NCBI RefSeq assembly: GCF_900115955.1
Contig: NZ_FOYL01000001.1
Location: 434,001-498,000, forward strand
Reading direction: 5' to 3'
From: Lentzea waywayandensis
Lineage (GTDB): Bacteria > Actinomycetota > Actinomycetes > Mycobacteriales > Pseudonocardiaceae
Length of the DNA: 64,000 nucleotides
Shown piece by piece: positions 23,461-32,883 of this stretch. The notes below the pieces were generated by a model. It worked only from the letters and a program-made list of their open reading frames with translations. It ran no database searches and was not told where the DNA came from. The translations under genes were made by a program, and so were the position numbers. Every line of letters starts with the position of its first letter. The stretch's first letter is position 1.

Positions 23461-23799
23461 TCACAGTCCTTCCTGCGGACGGGGATCGGGAGAGGGAGTG
23501 CTGGCCAGCACCGCGCGGAGCGGGTGCGGGCCGATGTCGAGCACCACGTCGGTGACGGGGACGGCGCGGCAGGGCAGGCACTGTCCGGCCGCCTGCTCCG
23601 CCGGGGTGAGCACGGATTCGGCCACCGGCAGCGGATAGCGGATCCGCCCGGAGAGCAGCCGGGCGCGACATGCTCCGCAGCCACCACGCCGGCACCGGTA
23701 CGGGCTGCGCCAGCCGTGGCGGCGCAGCGCGTCGACCACCGACTCACCCGCCCGCGCCCTCACCTGGACGTCCTGGGGAACCACCGTGACGACGAGCAT
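23461..23799 (-). CDS. [2Fe-2S] plant-type ferredoxin, XylT-like
   Basis: 112 residues with the cluster motif 'CRRGGCGACRARL' and a distal 'CLPC', the C-x4-C-x2-C...C arrangement of chloroplast-type ferredoxins. In TOL-like pathways a ferredoxin of this kind (XylT) re-reduces the oxidised iron of catechol 2,3-dioxygenase. Its position directly upstream of the dioxygenase gene supports that role. The ATG at 23799 has a GGAAGG site; earlier in-frame starts lack one. Confidence 0.85.
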   Translation of the reverse strand: MLVVTVVPQDVQVRARAGESVVDALRRHGWRSPYRCRRGGCGACRARLLSGRIRYPLPVAESVLTPAEQAAGQCLPCRAVPVTDVVLDIGPHPLRAVLASTPSPDPRPQEGL

Positions 23800-23815
23800 G
23801 ACCGGCCTTCCGGCA

Positions 23816-23830
23816 AAGTTTCGAAAACTT
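23816..23830. promoter_or_regulatory. Candidate operator, inverted repeat
   Basis: AAGTTT-CGA-AAACTT, a perfect 6-bp inverted repeat just upstream of the ferredoxin gene in the AT-rich divergent region. A possible site for the GntR regulator encoded nearby. Confidence 0.35.
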
Positions 23831-23878
23831 CCGCAATGTTTCCAGCTCGTCAGCAGCATAGGCGCACTTTGGGCGTTA

Positions 23879-23892
23879 GTTCAAGTTTGAAC
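23879..23892. promoter_or_regulatory. Candidate operator, inverted repeat
   Basis: GTTCAA-GT-TTGAAC, a perfect 6-bp inverted repeat between the divergent ferredoxin and hydrolase genes. It is nested inside a wider pair AGCTCGT (23844-23850) / ACGAGCT (23891-23897). A possible GntR-family site. Confidence 0.4.
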
Positions 23893-23931
23893 GAGCTAGA
23901 TTGTTCCTGAAAGTTATGCAACTATCCGGCC

Positions 23932-24777
23932 ATGCGTGAGACCAACGAGGAGATCGGCCGGAGCGTCGACGTCTGCGGCGTCGCGACGAACTACCACGAC
24001 CTCGGCGACGGGCCGCCCGTGCTGCTGATCCACGGCTCCGGTCCCGGCGTCTCGGCCTGGGCGAACTGGCGAACGGTGCTGCCCCGGCTGTCCGAACGGC
24101 ACCGGGTCCTCGCGCCGGACGTCGTCGGCTTCGGCTACACGGCAAGGCCGGCGCACCTCGCCTACAGCCCGCAGGTGTGGCTCGACCACCTGATCGGGTT
24201 CCTGGACGCGCTGGACGTGCCGAAGGTGTCGGTGGTGGGCAACAGCTTCGGCGGCGCGCTCGCGCTGCGCCTGGCGGACGCGGCTCCCGGACGGGTCGAC
24301 CGGCTGGTGCTGATGGGCAGCGTCGGCGTGCCCTTCGAGCTCACTCCCGGACTCGACGCCGTGTGGGGGTTCGAGCCGTCACTGGAGGCGATGCGCGATC
24401 TCCTGCGGGTGTTCACCTTCGACGGTTCCGCCGTGAGCGACGACCTCGCCCGGCTGCGCCTCGACGCGGCCACCCGTCCCGGCGTGCACGAGGCGTTCGC
24501 GAGCATGTTCCCCGAGCCCCGGCAGCGCGGTGTCGAAACGCTCGCGCTGCCCGACGACGTCATCGCGGCACTGCCGCACGAGGCGTTGATCGTGCACGGA
24601 CGCGACGACCGCGTGATCCCGATGGCCACCTCGCTGCGCCTGCTCGAGCTGATCGACAGGGCTCAGCTGCACGTGTTCGCGCGCTGCGGGCACTGGGTCC
24701 AGATCGAACAGGCGGAGCGGTTCACCGCGCTGCTGGAGGACTTCCTGGCCGACCGGGTGAGCGCGACGGCTCGGTGA
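23932..24777 (+). CDS. 2-hydroxymuconic semialdehyde hydrolase-like alpha/beta hydrolase (XylF/DmpD type)
   Basis: 281 residues. 'VLLIHGSGPGVSAWANW' forms the oxyanion hole. The triad is the Ser in 'GNSFGG', the Asp in 'VHGRDDRVIP' and the His in 'CGHWVQIEQ', the typical meta-cleavage-product hydrolase pattern. It would hydrolyse the ring-opened product of the adjacent dioxygenase to 2-oxopent-4-enoate plus formate or a carboxylate. It is divergent from the ferredoxin-dioxygenase pair. Its 3' end overlaps the convergent GntR gene by 56 bases. Confidence 0.85.
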   Translation: MRETNEEIGRSVDVCGVATNYHDLGDGPPVLLIHGSGPGVSAWANWRTVLPRLSERHRVLAPDVVGFGYTARPAHLAYSPQVWLDHLIGFLDALDVPKVSVVGNSFGGALALRLADAAPGRVDRLVLMGSVGVPFELTPGLDAVWGFEPSLEAMRDLLRVFTFDGSAVSDDLARLRLDAATRPGVHEAFASMFPEPRQRGVETLALPDDVIAALPHEALIVHGRDDRVIPMATSLRLLELIDRAQLHVFARCGHWVQIEQAERFTALLEDFLADRVSATAR

Positions 24778-25447
24778 GGCGGACGAGGTCCGTGCGGTGG
24801 TCGGTGATCGCGGCAGCGAGCAGCTCGCGGTCACCCGAGGTGATCGCCTTGATCAGCCGTGCGTGCACCTCGATGTTGTGGTCCAGCGCCTCGCCCGGGT
24901 CGGCCACCGCGAACTCGGCCCGCACCAGCGCGCCCCGCAGCAGCGTGACGATCGACTCGTACATGGCCGCCAGCACCGGAACGCGGGCGGCGCGGGCGAT
25001 CACGGCGTGCAGCCTCATGTTGGCCTCGAGGTAGAGCCGCGGGTCGTCGCGCCGGTCGCGCAGTTCCTCCAGCGCCCAGCCCAGGTCGCGGGCGTCCTCC
25101 GGGGTCGCCCGCTCGGCCGCCACCTCCGCGAAACCGTCCTCCAGCAGGGAACGCGCCTCGAACAGGTCGACGGCGTCCACCAGCAGCCCGCGGAACCACA
25201 GGTCGATCACGCCCAGCCTGACCTGGGGCGGCGGCTGGGCGATGAACACTCCACCCTGGACACCGGGCTTCACGACGACGACACCGCGCTCCCGCAGGAT
25301 GCGCAGCGCCTCGTTCATGGCGTTGGCGCTGACGCCGTACCGCTCGATCAGCTCCGTGCGCAACGCGTAGCGCGCGCCGGAGTCCAGCCGCTGCTCGAGG
25401 ATCTCCTTCTCCAGCTCGGCGGCGATCCGGTCGGGAACGGACGTCAT
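24722..25447 (-). CDS. GntR-family regulator (FadR/FCD type)
   Basis: 241 residues. The N-terminal winged helix is 'LEKEILEQRLDSGARYALRT' followed by 'YGVSANAMNEALRILRERGVV'. The C-terminal all-helical FCD domain has the metal-ligand pattern 'LYLEANMRLHAVIARAA' with a later 'HNIEVHARLIKAI' and 'ITDHR'. FCD regulators respond to carboxylate ligands, so a meta-cleavage intermediate is a plausible effector. It is probably the regulator of the adjacent catabolic genes. Its last 56 bases are antisense to the end of the hydrolase gene. Confidence 0.85.
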   Translation of the reverse strand: MTSVPDRIAAELEKEILEQRLDSGARYALRTELIERYGVSANAMNEALRILRERGVVVVKPGVQGGVFIAQPPPQVRLGVIDLWFRGLLVDAVDLFEARSLLEDGFAEVAAERATPEDARDLGWALEELRDRRDDPRLYLEANMRLHAVIARAARVPVLAAMYESIVTLLRGALVRAEFAVADPGEALDHNIEVHARLIKAITSGDRELLAAAITDHRTDLVRLTEPSRSPGRPGSPPAAR

Positions 25448-25595
25448 GACCGGCAGTTTTCCACAGTTCCGCGCCGGCCCCGGACAACCACTGATCCAAA
25501 CGAGTGGTTCTCCCCCGGCCACCGCCTCGGAGCCCCCAACTGCCCCAGAACTGTCGGTGCGCCCACATATGGTGCCAAATGGGGAGGAACGCCGG

Positions 25596-27398
25596 ATGGA
25601 GGACGTCGACCAGCGCCGGTCGAGCACAGCGCCCAGGTACGCGGGCGCCCTCATGCTGGCCGCGGTAGCCGGGCACCTGCTGTCCGAGACGGCCACCGGG
25701 GCGCTCTCGACCTGGCAGTCGTGGGTGCTCTACGGCATCGGCGCCACGCTCCTCGTGCTGTCCGCGTCCGCGATCGACCGGCTGAACCAGTTGGTCAAAC
25801 GCATCCGGCTGCGCTGGGTGGTGTTCACGGCCGTGCTGGTGGTCGCGGCGGGACTGATCGCGCTCGCGGCACCGCCGGTGATCGCGTACGGCAGGGTGCT
25901 GCTGCTCGGCTGTCCACAACCGACCGAGGTGCGGGTCCTGACGTCGCAGGACGCGTTGCCCGCGATCGGCGAGGTGGCGCGGAAGTTCGAACAGCACACG
26001 GCGGCGGAGAACCACGGCTGCCGCACGGCGCGGCTCTACGTGTTCTCGGCGCCGGGCAACCGGGGTGCGATCGCGCTGCGGTCCTCGTGGTCGTCGCCGG
26101 AACTGCGGGAGATCGGGCCGCACCCGGACGTGTGGCTGCCGGACTCGACCACGGAGACGAACGAGGTGGTGCGCCGCACGGGCGGCATCGGGTCGGCGGT
26201 GCGCATCACGCCGGGCGACTCGGTCGCGTTCTCGCCCGTCGTGCTCGCGGTGCCCACGCCGATCGCGCAGGACGTCGTCTCCGGCTCCCCCGAGACGTGG
26301 GGCGAGCTGATGACCAAGGTCGGCAAGAACGAGATCGCGATCGGCAGGCCGAACCCGCTGATGGCGATCGACGGCAGGCTCGCCACGGTGGCGTTGTACG
26401 AGACCCTCACCCCGGCCGTCGTCGAGCGCCGGGTCACGGAGACCGACAAGCCGCGGCCGAACGCCGCGATGATCACGACCGAACAGGTCCTGTTGCGGCA
26501 CAACAGGACCAGCTGCGCGCAGAAGCCGTGCCTGACCGCGCTGTACCCGTCGGACACCTACCGCGCCGACTACCCGCTGAACCTCGTCGAGTGGGACGCG
26601 CCGGACGTGTCGAACTTCGCCGCCCGCGCGCCGGCGAAGGCGTTCCAGGCGTGGCTCGGCACGCAGGAGGGCATGACGGCGCTCAACGCCGCCGGGCTGC
26701 GTCCGGCACGGCAGGCCGCGGGGGCCGAGTTCCGCGAGGAGTTCGGGGTGCGGGCCGGTCTGGCGCTCGACCGCGCCGAGGCCGCACCCGGCGAGGAGGC
26801 GCAGACCGCGTTCCTCAAGAAGTACGAGGAGGCCAAGAGGGACGGCCGGGTCTGGCTCACGCTCGACGCGTCCGGGTCGATGGTCGAGCCGACGGCCACC
26901 GGCGAGAAGCGGTTCGACGTGGCGGTCGAGGGCGTCCGCAAGGCGCTCACGCAGATGGGCGCCGAGGACACCTACGGCCTGTCGGTGTTCAGCGACAACG
27001 AGGTCCGGCCGCTCATCCCCCTCGGCAGGCGCGACAAGGAGGCCGCCACCGCCGCGCTGAACACCGTGCGGCCTTCCGGTGGCACGCCGCTGCACCAGGC
27101 GATCGTCGACAGCCTCGACCGGGTCGGCGCGAACGACGCGGACCACGTCAGTGCGGTGATCGCGTTGACCGACGGCGAGGACACGACGAGCCCGCAGACC
27201 CGGCAGGACGTGGTGAACGCGGTGCGGCAGAAGGGGATCCGGGTGTTCGTGATCGCTGTCGGCGAGGCCAGCTGTGCGGCCCACGCGCTGACCGCGATCA
27301 CGGACGCGTCCGGCGGTGAGTGCCGTGACTCGACCACGGACACGCTCGGCGACGACCTGGCGGCGTTGTTCCGCCGGGTGTGGGGAGGTGCCGGATGA
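25596..27398 (+). CDS. Membrane-anchored solute-binding-fold plus VWA protein
   Basis: 600 residues. Three membrane segments (about 15-32, 42-58 and 73-97) are followed by a type-2 periplasmic-binding-protein-like domain (about 105-400, with 'GDSVAFSPVVLAVPTPIAQD' and 'PETWGELM'). A VWA domain (about 415-595) carries the MIDAS 'DASGS' from Asp424 and 'IALTDGEDT'. The ATG at 25596 has GGGAGGA eight bases upstream; an upstream frame extension lacks one. It is translationally coupled (ATGA) to a second solute-binding protein. No ABC permease or ATPase accompanies the pair. A sensing or adhesion role seems more likely than transport, but the function is unknown. Confidence 0.8.
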   Translation: MEDVDQRRSSTAPRYAGALMLAAVAGHLLSETATGALSTWQSWVLYGIGATLLVLSASAIDRLNQLVKRIRLRWVVFTAVLVVAAGLIALAAPPVIAYGRVLLLGCPQPTEVRVLTSQDALPAIGEVARKFEQHTAAENHGCRTARLYVFSAPGNRGAIALRSSWSSPELREIGPHPDVWLPDSTTETNEVVRRTGGIGSAVRITPGDSVAFSPVVLAVPTPIAQDVVSGSPETWGELMTKVGKNEIAIGRPNPLMAIDGRLATVALYETLTPAVVERRVTETDKPRPNAAMITTEQVLLRHNRTSCAQKPCLTALYPSDTYRADYPLNLVEWDAPDVSNFAARAPAKAFQAWLGTQEGMTALNAAGLRPARQAAGAEFREEFGVRAGLALDRAEAAPGEEAQTAFLKKYEEAKRDGRVWLTLDASGSMVEPTATGEKRFDVAVEGVRKALTQMGAEDTYGLSVFSDNEVRPLIPLGRRDKEAATAALNTVRPSGGTPLHQAIVDSLDRVGANDADHVSAVIALTDGEDTTSPQTRQDVVNAVRQKGIRVFVIAVGEASCAAHALTAITDASGGECRDSTTDTLGDDLAALFRRVWGGAG

Positions 27399-28720
27399 GA
27401 TGGGCGCGACGCACGTGGGCGGCCCTGCCGAGGCTGGGCCCGCCGGGCGTGGTGTGGGCGAACCGGTCCTGGCTCGCGATGGGCGTGGCCGTCGGCATCG
27501 TGCTGACGATCCTGTTCACCAGCGGGATCCAGCCGCTCTTCCGCGAGTCGGCCGAGTGGGAGAAGGGCAAGCTCGTCGTGCTCAGCGGCCGCGACCAGAG
27601 CGACGGCGGCCAGCGGCGCGCGTTGATCAACCAGTGGAACGCCGAGCACCCCGAACAGCCCGCGGAGATCATCGAGCTGCCGGCGGAGGCGGACGGCCAG
27701 CGCAGCGAGATGGTCGCGCGAGCCAGGGAGAAGGCCGACAACGCCGACGTCTTCAACCTCGACGTCACCTGGACCGCCGAGTTCGCCCAGTCCGGCTACC
27801 TGCGTCCATTGTCCTCTGTGGACACCAGCGGGTTCCTGCGCCGTCCGCTGGAGAGCTGCCGCTACCAGGGCGTGCTGTGGGCGTTGCCGTTCAACACGGA
27901 CGCGGGCCTGCTCTTCTACCGCAAGGACCTCGTCCAGGACGAACCTCTCGGCCTCGACGACATCGCCGACACCTCGACCCGCGCGCTGCGGGCCGCGCAG
28001 GACGCCCGCCTCACCGCCGGCTACGCGGGCCAGCTCCTCGACTACGAGGGCCTCACCGTGAACGCACTGGAGCTGATCTGGGCCGAGAAGGGCGACGTCG
28101 TCGACGAGAGCGGCAAGGTCGTGATCGACTCCGACCGCACCCGCCGCGCCCTGCGCTGGCTCGCCGACGGCCTCAAGGGCGAGAAACCCGTGGTGCTGCC
28201 CGAATCCCGCACGCAGAACGAACAGCTGACCACCCAGGCGTTCCGCGACGGCAAGGTCGCCTTCATGCGCAACTGGCCCGTGGCCCACCGCACCCTGCAG
28301 GGCAACCGCGGCGAGTCCGCGGGCCGCCCCGCCATCGACTTCGAGGTGGCACAGCTGCCCGGCCCGAGCGTCCTGGGCGGCCAGAACCTCGCGATCTCCG
28401 CGAAGTCCACGAAACCCCGCGCCGCCCAGGCCCTCATCGAGTTCCTCACAGGCCCGCGCAGCCAGCAGCTCCTGTTCGAACGGGGAGGCCTCGCCGCCAC
28501 CCGCGGCATCGTCTACCAGGACAGCCGCGTCGCCACCGAACACCCTTACGCGCGCACGCTCCTGAAGGCGATCGAGGACGCGCGATTACGACCGGTCACC
28601 CCGTACTACTCGCGCTTCAGCGACGAGTTCCGCAGCATCGTCCGCTACGCCCTCGACCACGACGGCGCCTTACCCGGCAACGCCGAGGAGTCGCTGACCG
28701 CGGCTCTTCAGGGCCGGTGA
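27395..28720 (+). CDS. Extracellular solute-binding protein (family 1), membrane-anchored
   Basis: 441 residues. A basic N terminus with one membrane segment (about 30-48) serves as an uncleaved anchor. Then comes a sugar-type binding protein fold: 'LVVLSGRDQSDGGQRRALINQWN', 'NADVFNLDVTWTAEFAQSGYL', 'LWALPFNTDAGLLFYRKDL' and 'GGQNLAISAKSTKPRAAQAL'. GGGAGG precedes an ATG that overlaps the previous stop. There is no lipobox. Two rare TTA codons occur (residues 398 and 426). The stop abuts the convergent permease stop as TGATCA. Confidence 0.85.
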   Translation: MRWARRTWAALPRLGPPGVVWANRSWLAMGVAVGIVLTILFTSGIQPLFRESAEWEKGKLVVLSGRDQSDGGQRRALINQWNAEHPEQPAEIIELPAEADGQRSEMVARAREKADNADVFNLDVTWTAEFAQSGYLRPLSSVDTSGFLRRPLESCRYQGVLWALPFNTDAGLLFYRKDLVQDEPLGLDDIADTSTRALRAAQDARLTAGYAGQLLDYEGLTVNALELIWAEKGDVVDESGKVVIDSDRTRRALRWLADGLKGEKPVVLPESRTQNEQLTTQAFRDGKVAFMRNWPVAHRTLQGNRGESAGRPAIDFEVAQLPGPSVLGGQNLAISAKSTKPRAAQALIEFLTGPRSQQLLFERGGLAATRGIVYQDSRVATEHPYARTLLKAIEDARLRPVTPYYSRFSDEFRSIVRYALDHDGALPGNAEESLTAALQGR

Positions 28721-29455
28721 TCAGGGCGTGCGCCTGCGCAACGTCACCGCGCCCAGCACCAGCGCCAGGAGTCCGCACGCCGCCACGATCGCGAGGTTGC
28801 GCACCAGTTCACCCGTGATGTCGGACGACTTGGTCACGGCCGTGAGCGCGTCAACGGCGTACGACAGCGGCATGACGTTCGACAGCCACTCCAGCACGGG
28901 CGTCATGGCCTCTCGTGGCGCGAACAGCCCGCACAACAACACCTGTGGCATCACGAACAACGGCATGAACTGCACGGCCTGGAACTCGGTGCGCGCGAAG
29001 GCACTCGCGAACAGACCCAGTGCCGTACCCAGCAGCGCGTCCAGCCCGGCGATGACCACGAGCAGCCACACCGAGCCGCCGATCTCCAGGCCGAGCCACG
29101 TCAGTGAGATGCCGACCGCGACCAGCACCTGGACCAGCGCCACGATCCCGAACGCCAGCGCGTAGCCGAACAACAGGTCCAGCTTGCCCATAGGCATCGT
29201 CATCAACCGTTCCAGCGTGGCCGTGGTGCGCTCGCGCAGGGTCGTGATCGACGTGACGATGAACATGATCGCGAACGGGAAGACCGCCAGCAGGGCCGGT
29301 GCGGCGCGGCTGAAGGCCTGGTCGGAGTTGAAGACGAACCGCAGCAGGATCAGCAGCAGCGACGGCATGAGCACCATCAGCGCGACGGTGCGGCGGTCGT
29401 GGCGGAACTGGGTGAGGATCCGCGCGGTCGTGGCCAGCAGGATCGAGGTGTTCAC
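28721..29455 (-). CDS. ABC-2 type exporter permease
   Basis: 244 residues, six membrane segments. The pattern 'TTLRERTTATLERLMTMPMGK' followed by 'PLSYAVDALTAV' is typical of the ABC-2/DrrB family. It starts with a GTG that overlaps the stop of the ATPase gene by four bases. Together they form a simple exporter; the substrate is unknown (drugs or lipids are usual for the family). Confidence 0.9.
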   Translation of the reverse strand: MNTSILLATTARILTQFRHDRRTVALMVLMPSLLLILLRFVFNSDQAFSRAAPALLAVFPFAIMFIVTSITTLRERTTATLERLMTMPMGKLDLLFGYALAFGIVALVQVLVAVGISLTWLGLEIGGSVWLLVVIAGLDALLGTALGLFASAFARTEFQAVQFMPLFVMPQVLLCGLFAPREAMTPVLEWLSNVMPLSYAVDALTAVTKSSDITGELVRNLAIVAACGLLALVLGAVTLRRRTP

Positions 29456-30174
29456 GCCGCCTCCTTCGCCCGGACCAGCGAGAGGAACGCCTGCTCCAGG
29501 TCGCTCGTGCCGGTCTCCGACAGCAACGCGGCCGGGGTGTCGTCGGCCAGCAGCACGCCGTCGCGCATCAGCAGCAGCCGTTCACAGCGTGCGGCTTCGT
29601 CCATGACGTGGCTGGAGATGAGCAGTGTGACGCCGCGATCAGCGAGTTCCCGGAACAACGTCCACAGCTCGTCGCGCAGCAACGGGTCGAGGCCGACAGT
29701 CGGCTCGTCGAGGACGAGGAGTTCTGGCTTGCCGAGCAACGCGACCGCGAGGCTCGTCCGCGACAGTTCACCGCCGGACAACGACGACACGAGTTGCGAC
29801 TCGTGGCCGCCGAGCCCGACCTCGTCGATCACCCGCCGCACGTCGGACCGGGGAGCCCGCAGCACCGCGCAGAAGTAGCGGAGGTTCTCGGCCACGCTGA
29901 GGTCGGCGTAGACGGCGGGGTTCTGGGTCGCGTACCCGATCCGGTTCCGCAGCCCGGGACTGCCGGCGGGGACGCCGAGCACCGTCACCTCGCCGGACTC
30001 GACGATCTGCACGCCGACGACCGAGCGCATCAGCGTGGTCTTGCCGCAGCCGGACGGGCCGAGCAACCCGGTGACACTGCCCCGCGGGATCGTGCAGCTC
30101 ACGTCCCGCAGGACCAGACGCTTGCCCCGGCTCACCCGGAGCCCGGTGACCTCAACGGCCGCGGAACTGGTCAT
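29452..30174 (-). CDS. ABC exporter ATP-binding protein
   Basis: 240 residues. Walker A is 'GPSGCGKTT', the signature is 'SSLSGGELSR' and Walker B is 'LLVLDEPTVGLDP', with switch His in 'LLISSHVMDEA'. The ATG at 30174 is the natural family start; an in-frame extension upstream looks non-coding. It drives the permease encoded immediately downstream. No dedicated regulator is adjacent. Confidence 0.9.
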   Translation of the reverse strand: MTSSAAVEVTGLRVSRGKRLVLRDVSCTIPRGSVTGLLGPSGCGKTTLMRSVVGVQIVESGEVTVLGVPAGSPGLRNRIGYATQNPAVYADLSVAENLRYFCAVLRAPRSDVRRVIDEVGLGGHESQLVSSLSGGELSRTSLAVALLGKPELLVLDEPTVGLDPLLRDELWTLFRELADRGVTLLISSHVMDEAARCERLLLMRDGVLLADDTPAALLSETGTSDLEQAFLSLVRAKEAA

Positions 30175-30208
30175 GTGACCAATTCTGCGCCCGTTGAAAA
30201 ATCGCTGT

Positions 30209-31234
30209 CTAGGTTCGGGCGGGCCTCTTGGCCGGTTCGCAACACAACGGCGCACACGGCGCGCCGTTCACCGTGCAGCCCGCCACCACGAACGACGACA
30301 GCTTCCGCACCGGAGCGTCGGAGATGTGTTCGGCGACCAGCTCGACCACGAGCTCGGAGAAGCGCGGGTCCGAGTTCGGAGTGGCGGCGCGGGCGAACTC
30401 CATGCCCAGCTCGGCGGCACGGTCGCGGGCCTCGGTGTCGAGGTCCCACACGACCTCCAGGTGGTCGGACACGAACCCGATCGGGCACACGACGACCCCG
30501 GTGACACCCTTGGCGTGCAGGGCGTCGATGTGGTCTACGACGTCCGGCTCCAGCCACGGGATCTGCGGCGGGCCCGAACGCGACTGCCAGACGACGTCGT
30601 ACTCGGTGACGCCCAGTTCCGCGGCCACGAGCCGGGAGGCCTCGACGATCTGGCGCGAGTAGCGGTAGCCGCCTTCCGCAGGCGGTCCGGCGGCCTTGTC
30701 CGCGGACACCGGCACCGAGTGCGCGGTGAAGACCAGCCGGTACTGGCCGTTCAGGGATGCGGCGGCGGCACGGATGCCGTCCGCGAACGCGGCGATGAAC
30801 AGCGGGTGGTCGAAGAACTGGCGCAGCTTCACGAGTTCGGGGCCGTCCGGCACGGCCTGGAGCGCGCGCACGATGTCCTCGTCGTACTGGCGGCACGCGG
30901 AGTAGCCGCCGTACGCGCTCGTGGGGAACACCAGGGCACGCTTGACGCCGTCGGCCTTCATCCGCGCGACGACGTCCTCGACCATCGGGTGCCAGTTGCG
31001 GTTGCCGAAGTAGATCGGCAGTTCGAAACCGGTGGCCCGCACGGCCTCGATGGCCTCGAGGTTCAGGCGGTTGATCGGCGACACGCCGCCGAAGTGCTGG
31101 TAGTGGGCCTCGACCTCGTCCAGCCGCTCCGGCGGCACGCCACGTCCGCGAACCACGTTCTCCAGGAAGGGACGGACGTCCTCAGGACCTTCCGGTCCAC
31201 CGAAAGACAGCCAGAGCAGCGCGTCGAAACTCAC
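30209..31234 (-). CDS. hemH: Ferrochelatase (coproporphyrin-type, actinobacterial)
   Basis: About 341 residues. 'DALLWLSFGGPEGPEDVRPF' at the N terminus and the catalytic His in 'FTAHSVPVSA' are family hallmarks. The C-terminal 'GCTVNGAPCAPLCCEP' supplies the [2Fe-2S] cysteines found in actinobacterial enzymes. It inserts Fe(II) into coproporphyrin III in Gram-positive haem synthesis. I chose the GTG at 31234 because it aligns with the mycobacterial N terminus; an ATG at 31246 would add four residues. It follows fabG and inhA in the same order as in mycobacteria, with a 52-base gap. Confidence 0.93.
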   Translation of the reverse strand: MSFDALLWLSFGGPEGPEDVRPFLENVVRGRGVPPERLDEVEAHYQHFGGVSPINRLNLEAIEAVRATGFELPIYFGNRNWHPMVEDVVARMKADGVKRALVFPTSAYGGYSACRQYDEDIVRALQAVPDGPELVKLRQFFDHPLFIAAFADGIRAAAASLNGQYRLVFTAHSVPVSADKAAGPPAEGGYRYSRQIVEASRLVAAELGVTEYDVVWQSRSGPPQIPWLEPDVVDHIDALHAKGVTGVVVCPIGFVSDHLEVVWDLDTEARDRAAELGMEFARAATPNSDPRFSELVVELVAEHISDAPVRKLSSFVVAGCTVNGAPCAPLCCEPAKRPART

Positions 31235-31286
31235 CACTCCATCCAATCAGACGCCCGATCGCCTCACATGACGAACAGATGTGACG

Positions 31287-32054
31287 TCAGAGACCGAGGA
31301 AGTGCACGCCGCCGTCGACGAAGACCATCGAACCGGTGGTGGCCGGGAACCAGTCGGACAGCAGGCCGCAGACGGACTTCGCGACCGGCGTGGGGTCGTC
31401 GACGTCCCAGCTCAGCGGAGCCTTCTCGCCCCACATCTTCTCCAGTTCGCCGAAGCCGGGGATGGACTTCGCGGCCATGGTGCGCACCGGGCCGGCGGAG
31501 ATCAGGTTCACGCGGATGCCGTCCGGGCCGAGGTCGCGCGCCATGTAGCGGTTGATCGACTCGAACGCCGCCTTCGCCGCACCCATCCAGTTGTAGGCGG
31601 GCCACGCCTGGCGTGCGTCGAAGTCGAGGCCGACGACCGACGCGCCGTGCGACAGCAACGGGCGGGTGGCCTGCACGAGCGCCTTGTACGAGTACGCCGA
31701 GACGTGCATCGCGACGGAGACGTCCTCCCACGGCGCGTCCATGAACGGCGCGCCGAGGCAGCTCTGCGGGGCGAAGCCGATGGCGTGCACGACACCGTCG
31801 AGGCCGTCGACGTGCTCACGCACGCGGTCGGCGAGCGTGTCGAGGTGCTCCTGGTTCTGCACGTCGAGCTCGACGACCGGCGCGGGCTTGGGCAGGCGCT
31901 GGGCGATGCGCGTCACGAGGCTCATCCGGCCGAACCCGGTCAGCACGACCTCGGCACCCTGCTCCTGGGCGACGCGTGCGACGTGGAAGGCGATCGACGC
32001 GTCGGTGATGACACCGGTGATCAGCAGTCGCTTGCCTTCGAGCAGTCCGGTCAC
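31287..32054 (-). CDS. inhA: InhA-type enoyl-[ACP] reductase (NADH)
   Basis: 255 residues, collinear with M. tuberculosis InhA: 'MTGLLEGKRLLITGVITDAS', Tyr154 and Lys161 in 'AYNWMGAAK', and 'CGLLSDWFPATTGSMVFVDGG' near the end. It reduces the trans-2-enoyl-ACP double bond in FAS-II fatty acid elongation. The residue equivalent to mycobacterial Ser94 is Ala91 here ('VVHAIGFAPQ'). The GTG at 32054 matches the InhA N terminus. It lies 46 bases downstream of fabG and upstream of hemH. Confidence 0.95.
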   Translation of the reverse strand: MTGLLEGKRLLITGVITDASIAFHVARVAQEQGAEVVLTGFGRMSLVTRIAQRLPKPAPVVELDVQNQEHLDTLADRVREHVDGLDGVVHAIGFAPQSCLGAPFMDAPWEDVSVAMHVSAYSYKALVQATRPLLSHGASVVGLDFDARQAWPAYNWMGAAKAAFESINRYMARDLGPDGIRVNLISAGPVRTMAAKSIPGFGELEKMWGEKAPLSWDVDDPTPVAKSVCGLLSDWFPATTGSMVFVDGGVHFLGL

Positions 32055-32100
32055 TTGATCCAACCCTTTCGCAGTACGGGACAGCAGTCGTGGAGAAAGC

Positions 32101-32844
<744 letters not shown>

Positions 32845-32883
32845 TTATCGGCTACCGGTAGGTAGATCGGCATCGGCGGAGGC

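Noticed and set aside
32852-32861. Perfect palindrome CTACCGGTAG between fabG and the FAD/Fe-S gene
   Set aside because: Only ten bases, without a repeated copy or an adjacent regulator; could be chance in GC-rich DNA.
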